Shown here: piece by piece, positions 57,426-64,000 of the stretch
How the letters are laid out: each line of letters starts with the position of its first letter
Position numbering within the stretch: the first letter of the stretch is position 1
Origin: Synechococcus sp. C9
GTDB taxonomy: Bacteria; Cyanobacteriota; Cyanobacteriia; Gloeomargaritales; Gloeomargaritaceae
Assembly (NCBI RefSeq): GCF_022984075.1
Contig: NZ_JALAAD010000001.1
Location: forward strand, 558,001 to 622,000
DNA length: 64,000 nt
Direction: 5' to 3'
Position numbers and translations under genes: made by a program
The notes under the pieces: model-generated
Database searches by the model: none
Seen by the model: the letters and a program-made list of their open reading frames with translations, nothing else
What the model was told of the DNA's origin: nothing

Positions 57426-58323
57426 GACGACTCCGCCACCAGGCCAGGGACGTACTGGCAATAAAGATACTCGAATAGGCGCCACTTAAAAAGCCCACAA
57501 TCAGGGCCACCGCAAACCAGCGCAGGGTTTCCCCCCCAAACAGCACAATCGCCACCAAACTCAACACCGTGGTCAAGGTCGTATTCACCGAGCGGGTCAA
57601 GGTCTGCGCCACCGCCGTATCCACCACCTCCTGGATCGGCCAGTCCCCATGCAGTTTCAGCAATTCCCGCACCCGGTCGTAGATCACCACCGTATCATTT
57701 ACCGAAAACCCCACAATCGTCAACAACGCCACCACAAAAAGGGTATCCACCTCCACCCCCGCCAACAGACCCAACAGGGCAAACACCCCCACCGTCACCA
57801 GCACATCATGGGCCAGGGCCACAAAAGCCAACACCGAATAGTCCACCTGAAACCGGAACGACAAATAAACCCCAATCCCCAGGAACGCCACCACCAAAGC
57901 CAACAGGCCACTGACCAAAATTTGGCGGCCAAACGTGGGGCCAATGCTGTCAATCTGGGTTTGATTCAGGTTCAATTTCCCCATCACCTGGGCTAATTTC
58001 GCCTGTACCCGCTCCCGTTCCGCCGGTGGCAAAAACCGAGTCCGCAGGGACACCCCCTGCCCCCCGACAATTTGCAAACTGCTATTGGCCAGCCCCAACT
58101 CCTCCAAGGCCGCCCGCAGGGGGGGCAAGGTCAACGGCTCAGGACACCCCTGGCGACAATCCCGCTCCAACTGCAACCGCGTACCGCCCACAAAATCAAT
58201 GCTCGGCCGCAGGGGAAACCCCGTCTGCACCCACAGAATTCCCATCGCCACCCAGCCGACCAAAATCACCGCCAGGGAAATCCCCCACCAGAGGCGTTGG
58301 TATTGAGTCACCCGCCACGTCAT
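57406..58323 (-). CDS. secF: Protein translocase subunit SecF
   Basis: SecF works with SecD to use the proton gradient in late steps of protein export. The six-helix RND-type fold is visible: RPSIDFVGGTRLQLE near the N-terminus, GPTFGRQILVSGLLALVVAF, VALAHDVLVTVGVFALLGL, FSVNDTVVIYDRVREL (conserved Asp/Asn-Asp) and RSVNTTLTTVLSLVAIVLFGGETL. The ATG at 58323 (MTWRVTQ) is preferred over 58353. The usual upstream partner secD is not adjacent; an unknown gene takes its place. Confidence 0.94.
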   Translation of the reverse strand: MTWRVTQYQRLWWGISLAVILVGWVAMGILWVQTGFPLRPSIDFVGGTRLQLERDCRQGCPEPLTLPPLRAALEELGLANSSLQIVGGQGVSLRTRFLPPAERERVQAKLAQVMGKLNLNQTQIDSIGPTFGRQILVSGLLALVVAFLGIGVYLSFRFQVDYSVLAFVALAHDVLVTVGVFALLGLLAGVEVDTLFVVALLTIVGFSVNDTVVIYDRVRELLKLHGDWPIQEVVDTAVAQTLTRSVNTTLTTVLSLVAIVLFGGETLRWFAVALIVGFLSGAYSSIFIASTSLAWWRSRRATNPA

Positions 58324-58383
58324 GGTTGTTGCACCGGTCAGGAACTGAACCAATTTTAGAACGTTTGGGCAACCTACCTGAAC

Positions 58384-59160
58384 TTAATTCGCCGTTCCAG
58401 CCCTCACCAAACGGGGTGGGAGCACACACTGACGTTCCTTAATTATCGCCCGGGCCTGGTGGGCCAAATCCGCCAGGGAACGGCATTCAACCGTCAACTG
58501 GGGGGTCAAACGTACCTTGACCAAGGGATTGACCAACAGCAATTCCTGCCGTAAGTCGGTCCCCAACACCTGGAACACCGCCAACAATACCCGTTCGTAC
58601 AAATACTGGGGAATCGCCAGATCACAGCAAAACGGCACCGGTTCCCCCCCCTCCCTGACCAGGGGTTGCTGGATATGCACAACCAACGCCGCCTGCAAAG
58701 GGTCATAAATCCGCAGGGACAATTCCTGACCCCCGGTGACCCAGCCCTTCACCCGCAGGGTTTGGTGCCAAGGAAACCGGCAACGGTATTGCCATTGTAA
58801 TGCGGCAATTTGCGGCGGTTCCGGGGTGGGGGTGATGTGTACTACCAGCCCATCACTCCAGGATTCCCAGGTATGGCTCGGTTGCTCCCACCGGCAACGG
58901 ACTTCCCAAGTGCCCACCTCCCACCGGCTCCAGGGCATGAGCAGTGCCAACCCCTGCCGGTTGAGGGACACCTCCTGCTGACGGTACCGTTGTCGCCCGC
59001 AACCCGTCGGCCAGTACCATTCCACCACAGCGGTTTGGCTTTCCCGCTCCGTCGTCCGTCCCCACAACCGATAGACCCCCGGCACCAGGGGCTTTTCTCC
59101 TTGGAGCCAGCAGTAGCTCCGGGGGGCATCCTGCCGTTGGAGCAAAAATTGCCACGCCAT
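58384..59160 (-). CDS. Conserved protein of unknown function
   Basis: A 258-residue soluble protein with many Trp, Arg and Gln residues. It appears beta-rich, with regularly spaced strands (VEWYWPTGCGRQRYRQQEV, WEVGTWEVRCRWEQ, LQWQYRCRFPW), perhaps two immunoglobulin-like modules followed by a helical tail. No motif or signal peptide is seen and I cannot assign a family. The ATG overlaps the stop of the upstream DHH gene (TGATG), and secF follows, so it belongs to a minus-strand run. Confidence 0.65.
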   Translation of the reverse strand: MAWQFLLQRQDAPRSYCWLQGEKPLVPGVYRLWGRTTERESQTAVVEWYWPTGCGRQRYRQQEVSLNRQGLALLMPWSRWEVGTWEVRCRWEQPSHTWESWSDGLVVHITPTPEPPQIAALQWQYRCRFPWHQTLRVKGWVTGGQELSLRIYDPLQAALVVHIQQPLVREGGEPVPFCCDLAIPQYLYERVLLAVFQVLGTDLRQELLLVNPLVKVRLTPQLTVECRSLADLAHQARAIIKERQCVLPPRLVRAGTAN

Positions 59161-60446
59161 CAGGTGACCTGTACTTGCTTTTCCGGGCTGATCAACCGCA
59201 GGAGTTTTTGCTTAATTTGGGTGTCGTACACCTCCCATTTCAAATTGGCGTAATTGGGATTGTCATTCAACCCCGCCAAAAACCCCATGGGAATCTCAAA
59301 ACCCCCCGCCTGGGACCGCCCCCCGCCAAAAAACCGCCCCTGGGGGTCATGCCCAAAAGCCTCTTTCAAAAACTCGTCCGGGTCCAGGGTCAATTTGGTC
59401 GTCCGCAGGGAACCAATCACCAACTCCCGCTCCCGGTCCTTGTCATAAACAATGCCATACACCACCGCCGTATGCACATTGTCCTCCGTGACCAAAAAAT
59501 CAGCCGCCTGGGGAATCGCATCCCGGGCATCGTAGCGCAGATAGCCGACCCCCGCCAGGGAAAAATTATTTTGGATCATGCGATTTTTCAACGCCCGCTC
59601 GATCACATCCATCGCCTGTTTACTGCGATTCACCTGGAGAATGGAGCGCAAGAGTTGGGGGTCATAATAACGGCTCAGGTACGCCACTGCCAGCAAATCC
59701 TCCTCCTGGGCTTGGAGCAGACCATTGGTGTCCGAGCGGATGCCGTGGATCAAAGCGGTTGCACACTTGATGTGTTCCGCCACATTCCGGTCTAAAACCA
59801 ACAATTCCCCCTGGAGATACTGGGTCAAAATCGTCGCCGTCGCCTTGATATGCGGGCGAATATCCACAAAATCCGCCGCAATATCCCCCCCCGTATGGTG
59901 GTCAATCACCGCCAGCACCGGCAATTCCAGCTGGTGTACCCACTGGGTCAACTGGCTGGTCGCCCCCTGGTTATCCACAAACACACACCCCTGGTAACTC
60001 TGCCAATCCCGGTCCTTCAGGGTGGAAGCGGGCCAGTTTTGCACCGGCATCCCGGTCAATTTCACCAGGGCAATATTTTCCTGATGGCTAATGGTACCGG
60101 CATACACCAGGTCACAGCGAATGTCATACTGTTGGGCAATCAACAGGTACGCCCAGCCGCAGGAGAGGGCATCCGGGTCGGGGAAATCCTGCAAAATCAC
60201 CAGATGCCGTTCCCCCCCATGTTTGGTCAGCAGGCGGTGCAGTTCATCCAAACGGTGGTCATTGAAACGCCGGGTTCGTTCCCCGGTCGGGGTCGCCAAG
60301 ACCATACTGCCCTGATGATTGCCGTTGAGAGCCAGACCATTCGGCGCCGTGGGGCTGTCTTCCACCGCCGCTGTTACCCCAGCTTCAGGTGGGGGGTTCG
60401 ATGCGAGGACGGGCGGGTTATGTGGGTCGGTCGGTTCGTTATTCAT
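59160..60446 (-). CDS. DHH/DHHA1 family phosphoesterase (NrnA-like)
   Basis: A 428-residue protein with an N-terminal low-complexity lead of about 70 residues, then a DHH domain: LQDFPDPDALSCGWAY (a DxDA variant), VFVDNQG, and VIDHHTGGD. The DHHA1 domain contains GRFFGGGRSQAGGFEIPMGFLAG, the substrate-binding loop. Relatives degrade short oligoribonucleotides or pAp, or cyclic dinucleotide products. The ATG at 60446 is used. A 12-codon hydrophobic reading frame precedes it in an ATGA overlap, noted separately. Confidence 0.86.
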   Translation of the reverse strand: MNNEPTDPHNPPVLASNPPPEAGVTAAVEDSPTAPNGLALNGNHQGSMVLATPTGERTRRFNDHRLDELHRLLTKHGGERHLVILQDFPDPDALSCGWAYLLIAQQYDIRCDLVYAGTISHQENIALVKLTGMPVQNWPASTLKDRDWQSYQGCVFVDNQGATSQLTQWVHQLELPVLAVIDHHTGGDIAADFVDIRPHIKATATILTQYLQGELLVLDRNVAEHIKCATALIHGIRSDTNGLLQAQEEDLLAVAYLSRYYDPQLLRSILQVNRSKQAMDVIERALKNRMIQNNFSLAGVGYLRYDARDAIPQAADFLVTEDNVHTAVVYGIVYDKDRERELVIGSLRTTKLTLDPDEFLKEAFGHDPQGRFFGGGRSQAGGFEIPMGFLAGLNDNPNYANLKWEVYDTQIKQKLLRLISPEKQVQVT

Positions 60447-60570
60447 ACCAGACCTAACAGAATCAAGAGGGCAATTAACATCAGATTAACATCCCCTTCT
60501 TTATAGTTTACCCTATCCCCTAACCCATGTTCCCCAATCAGGGTTTAATAGGCAAAACTCACAGACACCC

Positions 60571-60774
60571 CTATTCCCGCCGGGCTGAGCGTACCGCCGC
60601 CACAAAACACCCCACCCCCGCCGGGGTACTCAGGAGCAAAATCCCCCAGGTCAAGGGTGCCCCCAGTTGGGGATGCCCGTAGCTCAACTCAAACACACAG
60701 CCCACAGCGGCAATCGCCAGCACACAGGCACCCAGGAGAAACACGCCGCTCAAGGGGGTCAAAGGACTCATCAT
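60571..60774 (-). CDS. Small membrane protein next to def
   Basis: A 67-residue protein with two hydrophobic helices (FLLGACVLAIAAVGCVFEL and WGILLLSTPAGVGCFVAAV) and a basic C-terminus. It is unknown to me by name. Its ATG overlaps the def stop (ATGATGA), indicating coupling. Confidence 0.6.
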   Translation of the reverse strand: MMSPLTPLSGVFLLGACVLAIAAVGCVFELSYGHPQLGAPLTWGILLLSTPAGVGCFVAAVRSARRE

Positions 60775-61340
60775 GACCGCACCCGCCGCACATCCGCCAG
60801 GGAAAACCGGTTTTTGCTCAATTCCTGCGCCAGCGCTAGGGGATTTTCCACCCGGTCCACAAACATCACCCCCTGCAGATGGTCCATTTCGTGCAAAATC
60901 ACCCGTGCCGTCAGCCCCGTAAACTCCCGTCGGTGCAATTTGCCCCCCTCATCCTTAAAACTCACCGTCACCTGCGCCGGCCGCTTCACCGGTAAAAATA
61001 CCCCCGGAATGCTCAAACACCCCTCTTCGCCAATCTCACAAGCGTCGCTCTGGGCTTCCAGCACCGGATTGATCACAACCAAAGGCGGCGTAGCGGGATT
61101 TTCCGGGTCAATATCCACCACCAACATCTGTTTCAAAATCCCCACCTGGGGAGCGGCTAACCCAATCCCCTGCTTGCTGTACATGGTTTTGAGCATTTGC
61201 GCCACCAAGTCCCGCAATTCCTGATTAATTTGGGTGACTCGCTTGGCCGCCTGGCGCAACACCTTGCTACCCAAAAGTTCCACCTGGAGGGGTGGCGTTT
61301 TCAACCGAGTTTTGCTCACCGCTAGGGTAGAACTGGTCAT
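60771..61340 (-). CDS. def: Peptide deformylase
   Basis: It removes the formyl group from nascent proteins. All three signature motifs are present: GIGLAAPQVG, EEGCLSIPG (metal Cys), and HEMDHLQG (HExxH with catalytic Glu). The length of 189 residues includes a 20-residue N-terminal extension. It starts with an ATG, divergent from the gene at 61406. Confidence 0.96.
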   Translation of the reverse strand: MTSSTLAVSKTRLKTPPLQVELLGSKVLRQAAKRVTQINQELRDLVAQMLKTMYSKQGIGLAAPQVGILKQMLVVDIDPENPATPPLVVINPVLEAQSDACEIGEEGCLSIPGVFLPVKRPAQVTVSFKDEGGKLHRREFTGLTARVILHEMDHLQGVMFVDRVENPLALAQELSKNRFSLADVRRVRS

Positions 61341-61405
61341 GGCACCTGATTCGCAAATCCCTTGTCCTAATGTAGCATGGGGATATTCCCAGTGGCGGGG
61401 TAATC

Positions 61406-61732
61406 ATGGCAGAACCCAAACGCACCGTCCGGTTTCAATTTCCCGTAACCCCGGAACGGATACCTCAGTACATTAACATCACTTTGGCAAACCATATCAA
61501 TGACGATGTGGTGCTGGATTTCGGCTTTCTTGACCCCTTTTGTTTGCCCCCAGCCCTGCCGACCAATGGCTCGGAACCCAGTGGGGTGCTGGTGCAACCG
61601 GTGGTGCGGGTCGCCATGAATGCCCGGGTAGCGGAACAACTCTATCAGCAATTGCACAACGTACTGTCGGAACGCCGCCGCCAACGCCTGCCTGGGGTGA
61701 AACATTACCCCCATCAACCCCCCACCGTTTAA
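61406..61732 (+). CDS. DUF3467-like small protein
   Basis: A 108-residue protein. PQYINITLANHINDDVVLDFGFLD and VVRVAMNARVAEQLYQQLHNVL resemble the DUF3467 pattern (a ligand-free small alpha/beta protein of unknown role). It starts with ATG and sits 10 bp upstream of the response regulator, so the two may be co-transcribed. Confidence 0.6.
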   Translation: MAEPKRTVRFQFPVTPERIPQYINITLANHINDDVVLDFGFLDPFCLPPALPTNGSEPSGVLVQPVVRVAMNARVAEQLYQQLHNVLSERRRQRLPGVKHYPHQPPTV

Positions 61733-61742
61733 CCCCCTGGGT

Positions 61743-62417
61743 ATGTCCCTGCTGTTGGTGGAAGATGACCGGGAATTGAGCGAACCCCTCACCGCACTCC
61801 TGGCGCAACAGGGGTATCAGGTGGAATGGGTCAATGATGGGCAAACCGCCTATACGTTGGCAATGCAAAATAATTATGAATTACTGATTTTGGATTGGAT
61901 GTTACCGGGTTTGGACGGGTTAACGCTTTGTCAACGGTTGCGACAGCAGGGTTTGGCGACCCCGGTCTTATTTTTAACCGCCCGGGACAGTCTCACCGAC
62001 CGGGTGCAGGGGTTGGATGCGGGGGCGGATGATTATTTGGTCAAGCCTTTTGCGTTTGCGGAATTGGCGGCGCGGGTGCGGGCGTTACTGCGGCGACCTT
62101 TGGCGGGCACCACCCCGACCCGTTTGCAGGTGGGCACCCTGGTTTTGGAGCCAGAACAACGTCTTGCCTATCGGGGAGCGCGGCAAATTGTTTTATCGGA
62201 AAAAGAGACCCAACTTTTGATGCTGTTGATGCAACATCCGGGGCAAATTTTGTCCCATGCTCAGCTATTGGCGGGGCTATGGCCGGGGGAATCCCAGGCG
62301 GATCGCAATCTTTTGGCGGCGCAGGTGCGGCTGTTGCGGCGAAAATTGGAATGCCCCCCGGAACCGCCCTTGATTCAAACGTTGTATGGACGGGGCTATG
62401 GGCTGATCCCCTCCTAA
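61743..62417 (+). CDS. OmpR-family response regulator
   Basis: A 224-residue regulator. Receiver domain: LLVEDDRELSE (acidic pocket), LLILDWMLPGLDG with the phosphoacceptor Asp near residue 51, FLTARD, and DDYLVKPF with the conserved Lys. The C-terminal winged helix (residues 130-224) has ETQLLMLLMQHPGQILSHAQLLAGLW and ends in LIQTLYGRGYGL. It is similar in outline to RppA-type regulators. No histidine kinase gene is adjacent, so its partner is unknown. Confidence 0.92.
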   Translation: MSLLLVEDDRELSEPLTALLAQQGYQVEWVNDGQTAYTLAMQNNYELLILDWMLPGLDGLTLCQRLRQQGLATPVLFLTARDSLTDRVQGLDAGADDYLVKPFAFAELAARVRALLRRPLAGTTPTRLQVGTLVLEPEQRLAYRGARQIVLSEKETQLLMLLMQHPGQILSHAQLLAGLWPGESQADRNLLAAQVRLLRRKLECPPEPPLIQTLYGRGYGLIPS

Positions 62418-62480
62418 CAGTCCTTGGCGGGCATCCGGTAGCCATCCACCCTGGAATGGTCAGGAAAAAATTTGATATTT

Positions 62481-62533
62481 TATAGTCATTTTGATTTAGA
62501 ATGCGACACTTTTTAGATATTTGTAATCGCTCT
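62481..62533. repeat. IS630-like terminal fragment (copy 3)
   Basis: TATAGTCATTTTGATTTAGA and ATGCGACACTTTTTAGATATTTG repeat 54292-54345. It lies in the 654-bp gap between the response regulator and dnaJ, which contains only repeats. Confidence 0.55.
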
Positions 62534-62540
62534 ATTTCCT

Positions 62541-62662
62541 GGGTAGCTCTATCAATTCAAAGTTAGCAGTCGCAGGGGGGCACCCCCGCCCTTGGTTCTG
62601 GAGAATTCTTGTTTGTTAATCAAGTAGGATCGCTATAACGCTAATCAAATAGGACTGCTATA
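62541..62662. repeat. Chimeric element: family B left, family A right
   Basis: The left part GGGTAGCTCTATCAATTCAA with its core is family B, but the right side carries two successive family A ends, TAGGATCGCTATA (62625-62637) and TAGGACTGCTATA (62650-62662). Confidence 0.65.
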
Positions 62663-62664
62663 GT

Positions 62665-62800
62665 CTGTTCACCAATTACAGGATGCAAAATTTAGTGCTA
62701 ATGAGGTGAGAACAAGTGGGTTGACAGCCCTATCCCGTAACCCCTTAAAAGGCTGTAAGGCTCGTAGGGGCATGATCCCCGTTATTGGTTCTGGGGAATT
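62665..62800. repeat. Repeat shared with 55972-56046, plus a decayed core
   Basis: 62665-62740 matches 55972-56046 in inverse orientation. It is followed at 62754-62800 by a weak copy of the core (GTAGGGGCATGATCCCCGTT and ATTGGTTCTG). Confidence 0.5.
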
Positions 62801-62897
62801 TCTATTGGTTAATTGAGTCGGTTTATCATAGGGCAAATCTTGCAAAAATTTTAGGGGAACAGGCACGCCCGCTCCCCTATCGGATTTAATTAGATTC

Positions 62898-62962
62898 AGA
62901 ACCTTTATGGGCTGGTTCCGTTATAAATTGAGATTAAGGTTAAGAACCTAATGGGCTGGTTC
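62898..62962. repeat. Pair of hairpin-forming direct repeats
   Basis: Two 21-22-base copies of AGAACC(TTT/TA)ATGGGCTGGTTCC lie 45 bp apart. Each can fold with a GAACC/GGTTC stem. They lie downstream of dnaJ. Confidence 0.55.
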
Positions 62963-63071
62963 CTAAATAAATCACATTTTTACTATCGCATCTCCCTCAA
63001 CCTGGGTAGGGATTCCTTAATTATTTCTTTATATTGCTGACTGATGGCGAGATGTTAACCGCTGTTACGTT

Positions 63072-63959
63072 TTATAACGAAGTCGGGGTGGTTGGTTGGC
63101 GGGGATTAAAGCGTTCGATTTGGCGAATTTGTTCATACAGTTGCAGTTCTTGGGGGCTGAGTTCGGTGGGGACTTGGATCAGGAGTTCTACGATTTGGTC
63201 GCCCCGGGTTTGGTCTTCCCGCAGGTAGCCCCGACCGGGCAGGCGCAGGCGTTGGTGGTTTTGCACCCGGGGGGGGATGACCATTTTCACGGGACCGTCC
63301 AGGGTGGGGACTTGGACGTGGGCACCGAGGATGGCTTCGCTGGGGGTGATGGGCAGGGTGCAGTAGATGTCATCCCCTTGCAGGCGCAGGTGTTCGTCGG
63401 GGGTCACTTGGATATTTAGGTACAGGTCGCCGCCGTTGTCCCCTTGTTTTTTCAGGCGGATGCGTTGACCCGTGACCATGCCGGGGGGGAGGTTGATTTC
63501 CAGGGTGCGTTCCCCCAGGCTGAGCCGATGCCGACCCCCTTTGTAGGCTTGCTGGAGGGATAAATTCAGGCGGGCTTCGATGTCGCCGGGGGATTCCCAG
63601 GGTTCGGGGCGGGGTTCACTGCGGCGGGTAAAGCGGGTCAGGAGTTGGTCTAAAAAGTCCTGGAAGTCCAGGAAGCGGCTGTAGTCAAAGTCCGGGCTGG
63701 GGCGGGGGGGGGCTTCGCCCTGGAAGCCTTTTTGTTGCCAGTATTGCCCAAACCGGTTGTATTCCGCCCGTTTTTGGCTGTCGGAGAGGACTTGGTAGGC
63801 TTCGCCGATGATTTTGAATTGTTCTTCGGCGGTTTTGTCGCCGGGGTTGAGGTCCGGGTGGTAGCGGCGGGCGAGTTGGCGGTAGGCGCGTTTGATTTCG
63901 GCGAGGCTGGCGTTGCGGTCCACCCCCAGGATTTGGTAATAATTGCGGAAATTACGCAT
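63072..63959 (-). CDS. DnaJ-type co-chaperone without zinc finger
   Basis: A 295-residue J-protein. The J-domain (residues 1-70) carries the catalytic HPD in [12 protein letters not shown] short linker follows, then the DnaJ C-terminal beta-domains ([46 protein letters not shown]). No Cys-rich zinc region is present, so it is type II (CbpA/DnaJ2-like). It stimulates a DnaK ATPase. The ATG at 63959 starts 4 bp after the stop of the gene at the window end, which appears to be dnaK; a second ATG at 63977 would overlap it. Confidence 0.9.
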   Translation of the reverse strand: MRNFRNYYQILGVDRNASLAEIKRAYRQLARRYHPDLNPGDKTAEEQFKIIGEAYQVLSDSQKRAEYNRFGQYWQQKGFQGEAPPRPSPDFDYSRFLDFQDFLDQLLTRFTRRSEPRPEPWESPGDIEARLNLSLQQAYKGGRHRLSLGERTLEINLPPGMVTGQRIRLKKQGDNGGDLYLNIQVTPDEHLRLQGDDIYCTLPITPSEAILGAHVQVPTLDGPVKMVIPPRVQNHQRLRLPGRGYLREDQTRGDQIVELLIQVPTELSPQELQLYEQIRQIERFNPRQPTTPTSL

Positions 63960-63963
63960 GGTA

Positions 63964-64000
63964 TTACCAGTTTTCATCGTCCCATTCCCGGCGACGGGGC
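63964..64000 (-). CDS. dnaK: C-terminal tail of a probable dnaK, cut by window edge
   Basis: On the minus strand the last 12 codons read [11 protein letters not shown] then stop, an Arg-then-acidic tail ending in Trp as in some cyanobacterial DnaK proteins. With dnaJ 4 bp downstream this suggests a dnaK-dnaJ operon. Only the tail is in the window, so the call rests mainly on context. Confidence 0.5.
   Translation of the reverse strand, partial: PRRREWDDENW

Noticed and set aside
60447-60485. A 12-codon hydrophobic reading frame (MLIALLILLGLV) ending in an ATGA overlap with the DHH gene
   Set aside because: Too short to support without conservation; could be a leader peptide, but no ribosome site or family evidence.

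Overview
This window is from a cyanobacterial chromosome. Direct indicators are chlL/chlN (light-independent protochlorophyllide reductase), chlM, a high-light-inducible protein, split rpoC1/rpoC2 RNA polymerase genes, ycf37 and ycf20 homologues, a CRR7-like gene and a cyanobacterial-type biliverdin reductase. Coding DNA is moderately GC-rich and genes are tightly packed, with many TGATG/ATGA stop-start couplings and several convergent genes that overlap at their 3' ends. The set (lptB, hopanoid-type epimerase, NDH- and PSI-assembly homologues) suggests a unicellular lineage. A Gloeomargarita-like organism is only a guess and cannot be proven from this sequence.

Layout. 1-2.6 kb: an IS4-family transposase whose insertion removed the front of a receiver/pentapeptide-repeat gene, then an HNH nuclease among short repeats. 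2.6-5.9 kb: a GH114-like lipoprotein, 6-phosphogluconolactonase, lptB, an FHA protein and a STAS protein. 5.9-8.9 kb: chlL, two small related DUF5331-like genes, then chlN, all on the minus strand. 9.4-13.2 kb: a sugar-phosphate cupin, tpiA, chlM, an LCP cell-wall ligase and a small membrane protein. 13.6-19 kb: a TPR glycosyltransferase, sbcC and a DadA-like oxidoreductase. 19-25 kb: a pentapeptide protein, HNH nuclease, MFS transporter, then hisD-usp-kinase. 25-37.7 kb: the plus-strand block rpsT-tatD-rpoB-rpoC1-rpoC2-hpnA-murG. 38-50.6 kb: a substrate-binding lipoprotein, DUF3318, secG, then minus-strand glyA-wecA-bvdR, nfu, a ycf37-hsdR-like-crr7-plsY cluster, hli, and a GTPase-YtxH-DUF948-der group. 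50.8-56 kb: a CBS/MCP-like soluble protein, a TM-helix channel protein and a mobile-element graveyard around a low-GC secreted orphan. 56-64 kb: hisG, ycf20, secF, a DHH phosphoesterase, def, an OmpR-type regulator and dnaJ, with the tail of dnaK at the window end.

The non-coding DNA is dominated by short repeats. Two element families of about 100-120 bp, with different terminal inverted repeats but the same GC-rich hairpin core, recur in nearly every gap above 280 bp and are often found side by side. Fragments of IS630-like and TnpB-like transposases accompany them near 54-56 kb and 62 kb.

I found no CRISPR array, rRNA or convincing tRNA, and no defence island or biosynthetic cluster. The most interesting items are the paired repeat families, the graveyard with its orphan secreted gene, the DUF5331 pair within the chlL-chlN operon, the hisG and secG reading frames that run into the antisense of a neighbour, and the soluble CBS/MCP-like protein.
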